Below, in pieces: positions 36,532-46,726 of a DNA stretch of 64,000 bases; the first letter of the stretch is position 1, and every line of letters begins with the position of its first letter. The stretch comes from Opitutaceae bacterium (GTDB lineage Bacteria; Verrucomicrobiota; Verrucomicrobiia; Opitutales; Opitutaceae). The stretch lies in NCBI GenBank assembly GCA_016795565.1, contig JAEUGW010000011.1, positions 1-64,000 on the forward strand, read 5' to 3'. The translations under genes were made by a program, and so were the position numbers. Under the pieces are notes generated by a model. The model was not told the DNA's origin, searched no databases, and was given only the letters and a program-made list of their open reading frames with translations.

Positions 36532-37880
36532 TACGTCTGCAATGGCACCGGGTCGAGGACCTTGGCGTGCGGGAGCTTGGCCTGGAGTTGCTCCAGAAAC
36601 CAGGCGCGGGCCGGCGGGTCGCCGTGGGTGAGGACAATGGAACGGGCCTGGGTTTTCACGGCGAAATCGAGCAACTCGTCGCGCGTGGCGTGGCCGCTGA
36701 ACTCGAAGCGCTCGATATTGGCGCGGACGCGGGTCTTCACGTTGACGGCGTCGAAGAGAAACTGGTCGCCGTTGTTCGCCGCGAGGAGCTGGCCGCCGGG
36801 GGTATCGGGGTCGCAATAGCCCACGAAGAGGATGCTGTGTTTGGCGCTGCCCAGCAGGCAGGACGCGATGGTGTAGGATGGCGTGTTCTCCGCCACCATG
36901 CCCGCGCTGACCACATAGATGCCCTGAAGCGGCGGCTCCTTGCCGGGCTTCAGGTCGCGGGGGGATTTCCTGACCTTGAGCTCCTTAAGGATGCTGCGGG
37001 TGAAGTGGACGAGCCCGGTCTTCTTGGTGATCTGGTCGAAGTAGTCGGCGAGGTCCATGCCGAGGCCGGAGACGAAGATGGGGCACTCGGCGAGGCGGTT
37101 GAATTTCCGGGCATCGTGCAGGATGGCCATGATCTCCTGCATGCGGCCGAGGGCGAAGACGGGGATGAGCACCGAGCCGCCGCGCTGGAGCGTGGCGTTG
37201 ATGGTCTCGACGAGGCGGATCATCTCCTTGGAGCGGGTGATGCCCGGGGGCTTCTCGGTGGCGCCGTGGGTCGTCTCGGTGACGAGGGTGTCGAACTTGC
37301 CGGTCGGAAACTTGGCGCCGGGCAGGATGCGCTGCACCTGGAAGTGGACGTCGCCGGTGAAGAAGATGCGCCGGTGCTTGTGGTGGATCTCGACGCCGGC
37401 GGCGCCGGGAATGTGGCCGGCGGGATGGAAGGTGAACTCGATCTCGTCGCGGGCGCCGGCAAACTTCTTGGGACTGTTGAAGGCGAGGGGATACATCCGC
37501 GGGGCGCAGCGGTCGATCTCCTCGTGGGTGAAGAGCGGATAGTCGGGGATGTCCTTATCCTCCTTCTCGCGCAGCATGACGTTGGCGGAGTTGTGCAGCA
37601 TGCGCTCGATCAGCATGTGACTGGGCTGCGTCATGACCACCGGGGTGTTCGGGAAGGCGCGCATCAGCAGCGGCAGCGACCCGATGTGATCGAGGTGGCA
37701 GTGCGTGATGAGGATGAGGTCGAGCTTCACCCCCTGCAGCGGGCGGAGGTTGGGGGCGGCGACGCGACCGACTTTCTTGGGATGGAGGCCGCTGTCGATG
37801 ACGAGGTGGAAATCACCGAGCTGGACGTAGAGCGAGTTGGCGCCGATGCCGCCATTCGCGTTGAGATCAATGAGCTTCAT
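36522..37880 (-). CDS. MBL-fold beta-CASP hydrolase (predicted RNA-processing exonuclease)
   Basis: A 452-residue metallo-hydrolase. The metal site is seen as ITHCHLDHIGSLP, HPAGHIPGAAG, FFTGDVHF and, after the beta-CASP insertion, FSGHATRDELLDF and VLTHGDPPA. The beta-CASP part carries TETTHGATEKPP, PVFALGRMQEIM and SAGM. The family includes CPSF73-like and RNase J-like RNA nucleases, so a role in RNA turnover is likely. It converges with the IMPase gene, overlapping it by 10 bases, and lies 14 bases after apaG on the same strand. Confidence 0.9.
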   Translation of the reverse strand: MKLIDLNANGGIGANSLYVQLGDFHLVIDSGLHPKKVGRVAAPNLRPLQGVKLDLILITHCHLDHIGSLPLLMRAFPNTPVVMTQPSHMLIERMLHNSANVMLREKEDKDIPDYPLFTHEEIDRCAPRMYPLAFNSPKKFAGARDEIEFTFHPAGHIPGAAGVEIHHKHRRIFFTGDVHFQVQRILPGAKFPTGKFDTLVTETTHGATEKPPGITRSKEMIRLVETINATLQRGGSVLIPVFALGRMQEIMAILHDARKFNRLAECPIFVSGLGMDLADYFDQITKKTGLVHFTRSILKELKVRKSPRDLKPGKEPPLQGIYVVSAGMVAENTPSYTIASCLLGSAKHSILFVGYCDPDTPGGQLLAANNGDQFLFDAVNVKTRVRANIERFEFSGHATRDELLDFAVKTQARSIVLTHGDPPARAWFLEQLQAKLPHAKVLDPVPLQTYQV

Positions 37881-37894
37881 TAAGTAGGGGCCAG

Positions 37895-38275
37895 TCAGCC
37901 GCCGGGAATCTCCATGTCAAACGCTGGTATGCGGACAAAGATGCGCCGCCCCTGGTCGTCGAGGCCGTGGAAGCTGCCCGCCACCCGTCCGTTGCAGGCG
38001 GTCACGTGATAACTGTTGTAGGAGAACTGCTCGCCGGGAGCCAGGGCGGGAGTCTGACCGACAATCTTGTCGCCCTCGACCACGAGGCTAGTGCCGTCGG
38101 CGTGCTCGATGACCCACTTGCGCCCCAGCAGGGTGACCGGGCGCGCCGACTCGTTGTGGATGGTCAGGTAATAGACAAAGGCGTGCGGCTGCTCCGGCGG
38201 CAGGTTGCCACCGTGGTGGTAAATCAGCTTGTCCAAAGTGACGCGCAGGCCGGGCAGTTCGAGCGGTTCGGGCAT
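37895..38275 (-). CDS. apaG: ApaG-domain protein
   Basis: A 126-residue single-domain ApaG protein (fibronectin-III-like beta sandwich): FVYYLTIHNESARPVTLLGRKWVIEHADG, then VVEGDKIVGQTPALAPGEQFSYNSYH and FVRIPAFDMEIPG at the end. ApaG is linked to Co2+/Mg2+ tolerance and diadenosine tetraphosphate metabolism in enterobacteria, but the biochemical role is uncertain. Length matches the family. It lies 14 bases before the beta-CASP gene on the same strand. Confidence 0.93.
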   Translation of the reverse strand: MPEPLELPGLRVTLDKLIYHHGGNLPPEQPHAFVYYLTIHNESARPVTLLGRKWVIEHADGTSLVVEGDKIVGQTPALAPGEQFSYNSYHVTACNGRVAGSFHGLDDQGRRIFVRIPAFDMEIPGG

Positions 38276-38324
38276 GCGGCTTTCAGCTGAACCGCGAAGA
38301 GCGCGAAGGGCACGCAGAAAAACA

Positions 38325-38338
38325 CCGGATTTATCCGG
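38325..38338. repeat. Short perfect palindrome upstream of purH
   Basis: Arms CCGGAT (38325-38330) and ATCCGG (38333-38338) with a 2-base gap. The adjacent segment ACCGCGAAGAGCGCGAAGG at 38291-38309 looks like another common intergenic repeat. They lie between divergent apaG and purH, in the region where both promoters should be. Confidence 0.4.
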
Positions 38339-38391
38339 CCATAACCCGGGTTTCGGCTTGCCGCCATGGGGCCCGGATTCAGAACGGCGGC

Positions 38392-39939
<1,548 letters not shown>

Positions 39940-39948
39940 CCTGTCGCC

Positions 39949-40737
39949 ATGAAATTCCGCGCCGCCTATTTGCTTTTGTTGGCCGCCTCGCTGCTCCTGC
40001 TCTCCGGTTGCTACACGGTGCCGGAGACCGGGCGCAGTTCCTTCATCATCCCGATCGGGGACGACGTGGCTCTCGGCACGGCGGCCTTTGCGGATATCAA
40101 GGCCAAGGAAAAAATCTCCACCGACCCCGCCGCCAACGAGCGGGTGCGACGCATCGGCCAGCGCATCGCCGCCGCCGTCGGTGACGCGCTGCCGGGAGCG
40201 AAATGGGAGTTTGTCGTTTTCGATGCGCCGGAGACCGTCAACGCCTTTGCCCTGCCCGGGGGCAAGGTCGGCATCTACACCGGCCTGCTCAAGCTGGCCG
40301 ATTCGGATGACGAAATTGCCATCGTGATGGGCCACGAAATCGGGCATGTGACCGCCCGGCACGGGGCCGAGCGCATGTCCCAAGGCCTGATGGTCGCGGT
40401 CGGCGGGGTCATTCTCGATTCCGCGACCTCGGGGAAGAAGAACCACGACCTGCTGCTGGCGGGCTACGGGCTGGCCTCGACCGGCGGCATCCTGGCGTTC
40501 TCTCGCAAGCATGAGAGCGAGTCCGACTATATCGGGATCCGCTATGCCGCCAAGGCCGGCTACGACCCGCGTGCCGCCGTCACCTTCTGGCGAAAGATGG
40601 CCAAGGCCAGTTCCCCCAGCAAAATGCCGGCATTCCTCTCGACCCATCCTTCCCACGAGCGGCGCATCGCCGATTTGCAGGGCTGGATGGCCCAGACGTT
40701 GCCAATCTACGAGGCGGCGAAATTACGGTATCGCTGA
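39949..40737 (+). CDS. M48-family metallopeptidase lipoprotein
   Basis: A 262-residue lipoprotein with lipobox LLSGC (Cys21). The zinc-binding HEIGH is at 129-133 and a downstream ESESDYIGIRYAAKAGYDPRAAV supplies the third ligand. The layout is that of BepA/LoiP-like envelope peptidases that degrade misfolded outer-membrane proteins. The C-terminus includes STHPSHERRIADL, a family signature. It follows purH by 9 bases, an unusual pairing that may be cotranscription without functional link. Confidence 0.93.
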   Translation: MKFRAAYLLLLAASLLLLSGCYTVPETGRSSFIIPIGDDVALGTAAFADIKAKEKISTDPAANERVRRIGQRIAAAVGDALPGAKWEFVVFDAPETVNAFALPGGKVGIYTGLLKLADSDDEIAIVMGHEIGHVTARHGAERMSQGLMVAVGGVILDSATSGKKNHDLLLAGYGLASTGGILAFSRKHESESDYIGIRYAAKAGYDPRAAVTFWRKMAKASSPSKMPAFLSTHPSHERRIADLQGWMAQTLPIYEAAKLRYR

Positions 40738-40813
40738 GAGGAGGCGTGCCCGCGCCGTTCCGCCCGGCACAAATTCGGCTAGCGCCCTGTCATAAACTGG
40801 GTCAACGTGCGGC

Positions 40814-42184
40814 ATGTTTGACCCCGTTGAAAAGCTCAAGGAATACGTCCGCCAAGGCAGTGTATCCGCCGATCCGCAATTTCAGGCGGGCATGGCCGGT
40901 GCCCAGCAATTCCTGACGAAACTGCTGACCGAAATCGGCTTCAAGGTGGAGTTGGTGCCCACGGCGCTGCACCCGGTGGTCGTCGCCAAGCGCGGTGACA
41001 ACCCGGCCTGGCCGCACGTCATCATCTACGGCCACTACGACGTGCAGCCGCCCGACCCGCTCGACAAGTGGGACACGCCGCCGTTCGAGCCGACAATCAA
41101 GGGCGAGCGCATCTACGGCCGCGGCACGGCCGACAACAAGGGGCCGCTGCTGGTGCACATCACCGCCGTCGCGCGCCTGCTGGAAAAGAACCCGGATCTG
41201 CCGCTGCGCCTGACCTTCGTCATCGAGGGCGAGGAGGAGATCGGCAGCAAGAACTTCAAGACCTTCCTCAAGGAGCACAAAGACAAGCTGCGCGGGGATT
41301 TCATCTACATGTCGGACAACGGCATTCTCTCGCCCGACCAGATGATCATCACCGTCGGCCTGCGCGGCATGCTGGCCTTTGAGGTCGAGTTGACGGGGCC
41401 GAACTCGGACCTGCACTCGGGCATGCATGGCGGGGTGCTCATGAATCCGCTGCAGGCCTTGGCCGAGTTGTGCGCCTCGTTGCACACGCCGGATGGCCGC
41501 GTGAACCTCCCCGGATTCTACGACTCCGTCGTCGAGCCCCAACCATGGGAGCGCGAGCAACTGGCCAAGGTCGGCCTGAAAGAGAAGGACTACGCGGCTT
41601 TCCTGGGCATCCAGGAATTCCACACCCCGCCGGGCTACACACCGTTCGAGGCCATCCGTTTCCTGCCGACGCTTGAATTCAACGGCTTCAGCGGCGGCTA
41701 TCAGGGCGAAGGGACCAAGACGGTCATCCCCAGCAAGGCCAAGGTGAAGATCACCTGCCGGCTCGTGCCCAACCAGACGCCGGACAACATGAAGGAAGCG
41801 GTCTTCAACGCCATTAGGGCCCGGTGCCCCAAGGGCGTGACGATGAAGATCACCCCGCAGCACAACGCGACACCCTACGTCGTGATCCCGCCGGACCGTT
41901 CCAACACGCCCAAGGACCAATCGCCGGCCCTCGCCAAGTGCTTCCGCGCCGTGGACAAGGCGGCGACCGAGGTCTTTGGCAAGCCACCGATCTATCTTCG
42001 CGAGGGTGGCAGCGTCGGGCTGCTCGCCGATCTGAAGGAAGTGCTCGGCCTCGACGCCGTCATGATGGGGCTCTTCCTGCCGGAGGACAACCTGCACGCG
42101 CCGAACGAGAGCTTCCACCTCGGCGTGATGAAGAAGGGCATCGAGACCTCGGAGCGCGTGCTGGCCGCTCTGGCGAAGGGGTAG
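40814..42184 (+). CDS. M20-family dipeptidase
   Basis: A 456-residue peptidase of the M20 (ArgE/DapE/CPG2) family. Metal and catalytic motifs: IIYGHYDVQPPDPLDKW, GRGTADNKGPLLVH, FVIEGEEEIGS, and the dimerisation domain with NSDLHSGMHGG. A C-terminal AKCFRAV...LREGGSVGLLADLK completes the site. These enzymes hydrolyse dipeptides and related amides in the cytoplasm. A GC hairpin lies 15 bases after the stop. The gene is 76 bases after the M48 peptidase gene. Confidence 0.93.
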   Translation: MFDPVEKLKEYVRQGSVSADPQFQAGMAGAQQFLTKLLTEIGFKVELVPTALHPVVVAKRGDNPAWPHVIIYGHYDVQPPDPLDKWDTPPFEPTIKGERIYGRGTADNKGPLLVHITAVARLLEKNPDLPLRLTFVIEGEEEIGSKNFKTFLKEHKDKLRGDFIYMSDNGILSPDQMIITVGLRGMLAFEVELTGPNSDLHSGMHGGVLMNPLQALAELCASLHTPDGRVNLPGFYDSVVEPQPWEREQLAKVGLKEKDYAAFLGIQEFHTPPGYTPFEAIRFLPTLEFNGFSGGYQGEGTKTVIPSKAKVKITCRLVPNQTPDNMKEAVFNAIRARCPKGVTMKITPQHNATPYVVIPPDRSNTPKDQSPALAKCFRAVDKAATEVFGKPPIYLREGGSVGLLADLKEVLGLDAVMMGLFLPEDNLHAPNESFHLGVMKKGIETSERVLAALAKG

Positions 42185-42198
42185 GGATGGGAGGCGGA

Positions 42199-42215
42199 GC
42201 CCGGCCTGCGGCCGG
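42199..42215. terminator. GC-rich hairpin after the M20 peptidase gene
   Basis: Perfect 7-base arms CCCGGCC (42199-42205) and GGCCGGG (42209-42215), loop TGC, followed by TTTGC. Similar in plan to the hairpin at 34359 (each is followed by GGGTTTG-like sequence and GGATGC), so it may be both a terminator and an interspersed element. Confidence 0.55.
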
Positions 42216-42303
42216 GTTTGCTGGATGCGAATCCTTGAAGGGGGACGGCATTCTGAATGCGCGCCCCGAGGCCGCGCTCCATCTCAAGGCACTGTGAAAA
42301 ACA

Positions 42304-42335
42304 AAAAACCGCGGTTGAATCCGCGGCTTTTGCGT
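42304..42335 (-). terminator. Rho-independent terminator of the Pal-like gene
   Basis: On the minus strand a hairpin with arms CCGCGG and CCGCGG around a short loop is followed by TTTTTTGTTTTT. It lies about 20 bases after the Pal-like lipoprotein stop codon on the same strand, and reads from both sides as a strong terminator. Confidence 0.8.
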
Positions 42336-42354
42336 TATTGAGCGGGAACCAGAC

Positions 42355-42900
42355 TTACTGCTTCCGGAGTTCGACGAAGTCGACGCGGCGGTCCTTCTGC
42401 CACTCCGACTCACCGCCGCCCTGCTTGGCGTCGGTCGAGCCCTTGGAGAGGGTCTCGAGGCGCTTCGCGTCCGCACCAAGGGACTCGAGGTAGCGCTTGA
42501 CTGAGTTGGCGCGACGGTCGCCGAGGCCAAGGTTGTATTCGGCCGTGCCCCGCCAGTCGCAATGCCCGACGAGGACGAGGTTCTTCGTCGGATTGTCGGC
42601 AAGCCATTTGAGGGCGGCCTGCAGCTTCGGGCGCTCGGGAGCGGCCACGGCGGCGCGATCGAGGCCGAAATAGACGGGCTCGACGACGCTCTGGTTTTCG
42701 TTGACCGGGGTGGCGACATCCCGCGTGGTCAGGCTGCTGTTGGGATCCTCCGCAAAGGCGACCGCGTTGGGATCGATGGTGCTGCTCGGGCCCGTGGCCG
42801 GCAGGCTGGATTCGTCGCGCACGGGCTTCTTTTTGCAGCCGGACAGGACGAGGGCGGAGAGGGCCAGCGCGAGGCCGAGGAGTTTGGCGAAGTTCTTCAT
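42355..42900 (-). CDS. OmpA-family (Pal-like) peptidoglycan-associated lipoprotein
   Basis: A 181-residue lipoprotein with lipobox LVLSGC (Cys22). After a linker, the OmpA domain at about 75-180 reads VVEPVYFGLDRAAVA, LVGHCDWRGTAEYNLGLGDRRANSVKRYLESLG, the peptidoglycan-binding core (including Asp and Arg of the NxxLxxxRA motif), and ends with WQKDRRVDFVEL. It anchors the outer membrane to peptidoglycan, as Pal does in the Tol-Pal system, but no tol genes are in this window. A strong terminator follows. Confidence 0.92.
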   Translation of the reverse strand: MKNFAKLLGLALALSALVLSGCKKKPVRDESSLPATGPSSTIDPNAVAFAEDPNSSLTTRDVATPVNENQSVVEPVYFGLDRAAVAAPERPKLQAALKWLADNPTKNLVLVGHCDWRGTAEYNLGLGDRRANSVKRYLESLGADAKRLETLSKGSTDAKQGGGESEWQKDRRVDFVELRKQ

Positions 42901-42981
42901 GAGGTTACTGATAAATGGGTGCGGCCGTTATTGGTTAATCACCAAGGGCGTGCAAGAACGAAACACACAGGCACAGGCCGC

Positions 42982-43677
42982 TCACCGATTCTGGGCGCGG
43001 TGGTCGATCAGGCCGATTTCCAGGGCGTAGCGGGTCAGGCTGGCCACGTCGTGGAGGTTGAGCTTGCGCATCAGGTTGGTGCGGTGGTTGTCCACCGTCT
43101 TGCTGCTGATGCCGAGCTTCAGGGCGATCTCCTTGGTGCTGTTGCTCTCGGCGACCAGCTTGAGTATCTGCCTTTCGCGGTCGGTGAGGCTGTCCGCCCC
43201 TGAGACCGGGCTGTTGTTGGCCACGACCGTGCGCAGCAGGGCGGCCACGCCGGGGCCGAAATAGGTGCCGCCGTGGGCGATGGTCTCCAGGCCTTTCTTG
43301 AATTCACCCAGGCCGGCCGTCTTCTCGACGAAACCATGCGCCCCCACCTCAAGCATTTCGCGGACAAGGGCCGGGCTCTCATACGCTGAGAAGACCAGCA
43401 CCCGGGTTTGTTTGAGCTGCTTGCTGATGCGGCGAAGAATATCTCCGCCGCTCAGGCCCGGCAGACGGGCGTCGAGCACGATCAGGTCGGGCTTCAGGTC
43501 GAGGCAGAGCTGGCAGGCCTGTTGCCCATCACCGCTTTCCCCCACAATCTTGTAGGCCGGGTCAATCCGGAGGATTTCGGCCAGCATCTCGCGTATGGCG
43601 GTTTGATCCTCGATGATAACGATGCGCTTGGCTGAAGTCGTGGGGGACACGGGTGGCAGGGTGGGGACGGAAACCAA
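42982..43677 (-). CDS. NarL/FixJ-type response regulator
   Basis: A 231-residue response regulator. The receiver domain has the acidic pair IIEDQTAI (about 23), phospho-acceptor Asp69 in LIVLDARLPG, and a conserved lysine in GFVEKTAG. The C-terminal LuxR-type helix-turn-helix is LTDRERQILKLVAESNSTKEIALKLGISSKTVDNHRTNLMRKL. No sensor kinase is adjacent. It lies 74 bases from the tRNA-Lys gene, downstream on the same strand. DNA target and signal are unknown. Confidence 0.92.
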   Translation of the reverse strand: MVSVPTLPPVSPTTSAKRIVIIEDQTAIREMLAEILRIDPAYKIVGESGDGQQACQLCLDLKPDLIVLDARLPGLSGGDILRRISKQLKQTRVLVFSAYESPALVREMLEVGAHGFVEKTAGLGEFKKGLETIAHGGTYFGPGVAALLRTVVANNSPVSGADSLTDRERQILKLVAESNSTKEIALKLGISSKTVDNHRTNLMRKLNLHDVASLTRYALEIGLIDHRAQNR

Positions 43678-43751
43678 AGTGACGCGACATTCGGGCTTTC
43701 GCCGGAAAACTCAATCCCGATTAGCATCCGGGGATTCCCGAAACCTCCAGC

Positions 43752-43826
43752 TGGTGGGGCGACTGGGATTCGAACCCAGAACCAATTGCTTAAAAGGCAA
43801 CTGCTCTACCGTTGAGCTATCGCCCC
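43752..43826 (-). tRNA. tRNA-Lys(UUU)
   Basis: On the minus strand the gene begins GGGGCGATAGCTCAACGGTA and ends with CGCCCCACCA. The acceptor stem (GGGGCG/CGCCCC), D arm (GCTC...GAGC), anticodon arm TTGC-CTTTTAA-GCAA with anticodon TTT, and T arm CTGGG-TTCGAAT-CCCAG pair correctly. The 3' CCA is encoded. The gene stands alone, between the response regulator and the sigma factor genes. Confidence 0.97.
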
Positions 43827-43971
43827 GAGCCAGAGCCAAGAGGGGCGATAGTTTTTCGCTTGGGCTTCAAGGCAAGGATTATTTGCGCCCGGGAGAAACC
43901 GCCATCGCAAACAGGCGAGCATTGACCGCGAGACCGCACTTCGTGCAAGCTGACGGTCAATTCGCGATTTC

Positions 43972-44622
43972 GTGGGAACAATCCTCAAATTTCCGGATCA
44001 GAATGAGCCTGAGCACATGACCGCCAAGGCCCAAGAAGTCGCATTAGACCGTTTGTTGGTTGACCGCTTTAAGGGCGGCGACCCAACCGCGTTTGACCAA
44101 CTGGTAACCCGCTATTGGGACAGGATCTACGCCATGACCAACCAGCTCCTGCGCAACCAGCAGGACGCCGAGGAGGTCACGCAGGATGCCTTCATCCGCG
44201 CCCATCGCGGTCTCGTGAACTTCCGGGGCGACTCGGCGTTCTCCACCTGGCTCTACCAGATCGCCACCAACCTGGCGCGCAACCGCTACTGGTATTGGTG
44301 GCGCCGCAAGCGCGACAAATCCCTCTCCTTCGACTCTCCGGTCAGCGGGGACAACGACACCACGCTCGCCGAACTGATCCCCGCCGAGCAGGAGACACCC
44401 GAGGACGCAACGGTCACGCAGGAGTTCGTCAACCGCGTCGCCGAATGCATGGAGGACTTGAACGAAAAGCACCGCGAAATCCTGATCCTGCGCAACGTCC
44501 AGAATCTGGCCTATGAGGAGATCGCGGAGATACTCGGCATCAGCGTCGGCACGGTCAAAAGCCGCATAGCACGCGCCCGGGAAAGCCTCCGGGAAAAACT
44601 CGGAGATGAATTCCAGCCATGA
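43972..44622 (+). CDS. ECF RNA polymerase sigma factor
   Basis: A 216-residue sigma-70 family factor. Region 2 reads YWDRIYAMTNQLLRNQQDAEEVTQDAFIRAHRGLVNFRGDSAFSTWLYQIATN, and region 4 reads HREILILRNVQNLAYEEIAEILGISVGTVKSRIARARESL. The start is the GTG at 43972 (ILKFPDQNEPEH then MTAKAQ); the ATG at 44017 is an alternative and neither has a clear Shine-Dalgarno. The stop overlaps the next gene by 4 bases (ATGA), which is the classic arrangement for a sigma factor and its anti-sigma. It should direct RNA polymerase to a stress or envelope regulon. Confidence 0.93.
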   Translation: MGTILKFPDQNEPEHMTAKAQEVALDRLLVDRFKGGDPTAFDQLVTRYWDRIYAMTNQLLRNQQDAEEVTQDAFIRAHRGLVNFRGDSAFSTWLYQIATNLARNRYWYWWRRKRDKSLSFDSPVSGDNDTTLAELIPAEQETPEDATVTQEFVNRVAECMEDLNEKHREILILRNVQNLAYEEIAEILGISVGTVKSRIARARESLREKLGDEFQP

Positions 44623-45293
44623 AAGACAACCGCTTCATCGAATTGGTGAACCTGTATATCGACCGGCAGATCACGGCCGCCGAGACGGCCGAGCTGGAGG
44701 CGGAGATGCAGGGCAACCCGCAACGGCGAGCCGTCTATCGTCAGTATTGCCGGATGCACAGCGCCACCAAGCAGGTCTACCATAGCTTCCGCACCGAAGC
44801 CCACGGCCCGCAGCCGGGTGCATCCGCGGGCCATGCCGCCATCACCGATTTCAAACGCCGGCCACGGGTGAACTGGATCCACTATGCCGGCGGCCTCGCC
44901 GCGGCGGCATGCCTGGCCCTGGTCTTTGTCCGCTACGATGCGGATTCCGGCCAAACCGCGAATCCGCCCGCCAATGTGGTGGCGAATCCGCAGGTCGCCC
45001 CGGTGGTGGCGGCGCTGCCACCGACTCCACACGCGGCCGCCCCGAGTCTCATCAGCTTGCGCAACAATCTGGACGTCGAGCCGAGCTATCAGGCGCTGGC
45101 CGCGTCCTTGCAGCAGGACGAGCTGCGCACTTACACGCAGGGCGGAATTCCATCCGGGCGGCTGCCGTCGCTCTTTGATGACGGCGTGTTTGACGCCCGC
45201 CCGTTTGCCCCGGCGAACAGCCAGCGCGTATTCCGGAGCAAACAAGGGCCCGCCCAGCAGGCGGAATTCACCGCCTTCCAGTTCCAACGCTGA
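44619..45293 (+). CDS. Putative anti-sigma factor, single-pass membrane protein
   Basis: A 224-residue protein. An N-terminal cytoplasmic segment (FIELVNLYIDRQITAAETAELEAEMQ) has the helical, zinc-finger-like layout of anti-sigma domains although it lacks a clear HxxxCxxC. A membrane segment at about residues 88-105 (HYAGGLAAAACLALVFV) is followed by a proline/alanine-rich outer region with no fold I recognise. The 4-base overlap with the ECF sigma gene suggests a partner that binds the sigma factor. Proposed by context; not shown by a motif. Confidence 0.75.
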   Translation: MKDNRFIELVNLYIDRQITAAETAELEAEMQGNPQRRAVYRQYCRMHSATKQVYHSFRTEAHGPQPGASAGHAAITDFKRRPRVNWIHYAGGLAAAACLALVFVRYDADSGQTANPPANVVANPQVAPVVAALPPTPHAAAPSLISLRNNLDVEPSYQALAASLQQDELRTYTQGGIPSGRLPSLFDDGVFDARPFAPANSQRVFRSKQGPAQQAEFTAFQFQR

Positions 45294-45382
45294 GGCGGCT
45301 CTGACTGAAGGCGGAGCGCGGCCTCCGGGTGCGCTTCTGGCGCGCCAATCAACCCGTCCAGAGGGTGAGCTCCACCTGAGGC

Positions 45383-45994
45383 TCAGCCCAGCGCTTTCTT
45401 GATCAGTGCCTCGGTCGAAGCCGACGCCCCGAGCGCCACGCTCGCCTGCCGCACGGCCTTGTCGGCCTCGGCGGCCTTGTAGCCCAGAGCCGTGAGCGCG
45501 AGCACAGCGTCGCGTATCTTGTTCTCGCCGGCGGGCAGCACCGCAGCGGTCGGCTCCCCCTTGCCGGACGCGAGGTGGCCGAGGTCCGCGGGGTTGAGTT
45601 TGTCGCGCAATTCCATGACCAGGCGCTCGGCGGTCTTCTTGCCGATGCCCGGGCACTTGGCCAGCAGGCCGACATCGCCGGCGACGATGGCACCCTGGAG
45701 GCTGGCGAGCGAGAGCTTGCTCAGGACGCTCAAGGCCATCTTCGGGCCGACGCCGGTGACCTTCTCGACCAGCAGGCGGAAGAAGTCGCGCTCCTCCTCG
45801 GTGGCAAAACCGTAGAGCGTGGCCGAATCCTCGCGATAGACGGCAAGGGTGTGCAGCTTGGCCGGCTGGCCGGGTGAGGGGAGGCGCTCGGCCGTGGTGA
45901 CCGGGATGTGTATTTCGTAGCCGAGGCCGCCGGTTTCGATGACCGCCGCCAGCGGGGTCGCGGAGACGAGGGTGCCGGAAACGCTGATGATCAT
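45383..45994 (-). CDS. ruvA: Holliday junction branch-migration protein RuvA
   Basis: A 203-residue RuvA. Domain I (OB fold) is MIISVSGTLVSATPLAAVIETGGLGYEI; domain II shows the two helix-hairpin-helix motifs VTGVGPKMALSVLS and CPGIGKKTAERLVMELRDKL; the C-terminal domain III ends with ALTALGYKAAEADKAV. It holds Holliday junctions for RuvB, which is not in the window. Its start overlaps the dapB stop by 4 bases, so translation is coupled to the lysine genes. Confidence 0.96.
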   Translation of the reverse strand: MIISVSGTLVSATPLAAVIETGGLGYEIHIPVTTAERLPSPGQPAKLHTLAVYREDSATLYGFATEEERDFFRLLVEKVTGVGPKMALSVLSKLSLASLQGAIVAGDVGLLAKCPGIGKKTAERLVMELRDKLNPADLGHLASGKGEPTAAVLPAGENKIRDAVLALTALGYKAAEADKAVRQASVALGASASTEALIKKALG

Positions 45995-46722
45995 TTGAGG
46001 CCGAGCACGTCCTGCATGTCGTAAACGCCGGGCTTCTGCTGGACGACCCAGTGCGCGGCACGCACGGCGCCGCGCGCGAAGATGCCGCGGTCGCTGGCCT
46101 TGTGCGTCAGCTCCAGACGTTCGCCGAGGGCGGCGAACATGACGGTGTGCTCGCCGACCACATCGCCGCCGCGCAGGGCGTGCACGCCGACCTCGGTGGG
46201 AGTGCGCTCGCCGGTGATGCCGGAGCGGCCGTGGCGCAGGGCCTCGGCGGTGAGCTTGCGCTCCTCCAGGATGATCTCGAGCAGGCGTGCCGCCGTGCCG
46301 CTGGGGGCATCCTTCTTGAAACGATGGTGCATCTCCACGACCTCGGCGTCGTAGTCGGCGCCGAGCACGGCGGAGGCGCGGCGGGTGAGGGCGAAGAGCA
46401 GATTCACCCCAACCGAGAAATTGCCGGCCCACACGCACGGGACTCGGGCGGCAAGGGCAAGGAGCTTCTTCTTTTCTTCGGCGCCATGGCCCGTCGTGCC
46501 GATGACGATGGGTTTCTGCTGCGCGACCGCCAGTTCGAGCAGGCGGCCGGTGCCGGAATGGGCGCTGAAATCGATGATGACATCGCAACCGGCAAGATGG
46601 GCGGCCGGATTGTCGCCCGCGTCGGTGGCGGCCCGGATGGCCGCGTCCATCTCACCGGCCACGGCGGCGATGCTCTGGCCCATGCGGCCCTTGGCCCCGT
46701 TGAGGAGGATATGGAGTGGCAT
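45991..46722 (-). CDS. dapB: 4-hydroxy-tetrahydrodipicolinate reductase
   Basis: A 243-residue DapB with the dinucleotide motif NGAKGRMGQSI near the N-terminus, GTTGHGAEEK for the cofactor, and EMHHRFKKDAPSGTA for substrate binding. It reduces the dapA product with NAD(P)H on the way to diaminopimelate and lysine. The start ATG at 46722 was chosen over an upstream in-frame GTG because MPLHILLNGAKGRMG is the usual DapB opening. It is 4 bases after dapA and overlaps ruvA by 4 bases. Confidence 0.95.
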   Translation of the reverse strand: MPLHILLNGAKGRMGQSIAAVAGEMDAAIRAATDAGDNPAAHLAGCDVIIDFSAHSGTGRLLELAVAQQKPIVIGTTGHGAEEKKKLLALAARVPCVWAGNFSVGVNLLFALTRRASAVLGADYDAEVVEMHHRFKKDAPSGTAARLLEIILEERKLTAEALRHGRSGITGERTPTEVGVHALRGGDVVGEHTVMFAALGERLELTHKASDRGIFARGAVRAAHWVVQQKPGVYDMQDVLGLK

Positions 46723-46726
46723 GGCG

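Noticed and set aside
35988-37883. Plus-strand frame of 631 codons
   Set aside because: Runs antisense through the beta-CASP hydrolase gene, which has a full active-site set.
43753-43826. tRNA-Lys as an integration site for the neighbouring genes
   Set aside because: No integrase and no direct repeat of the tRNA 3' end are seen nearby.
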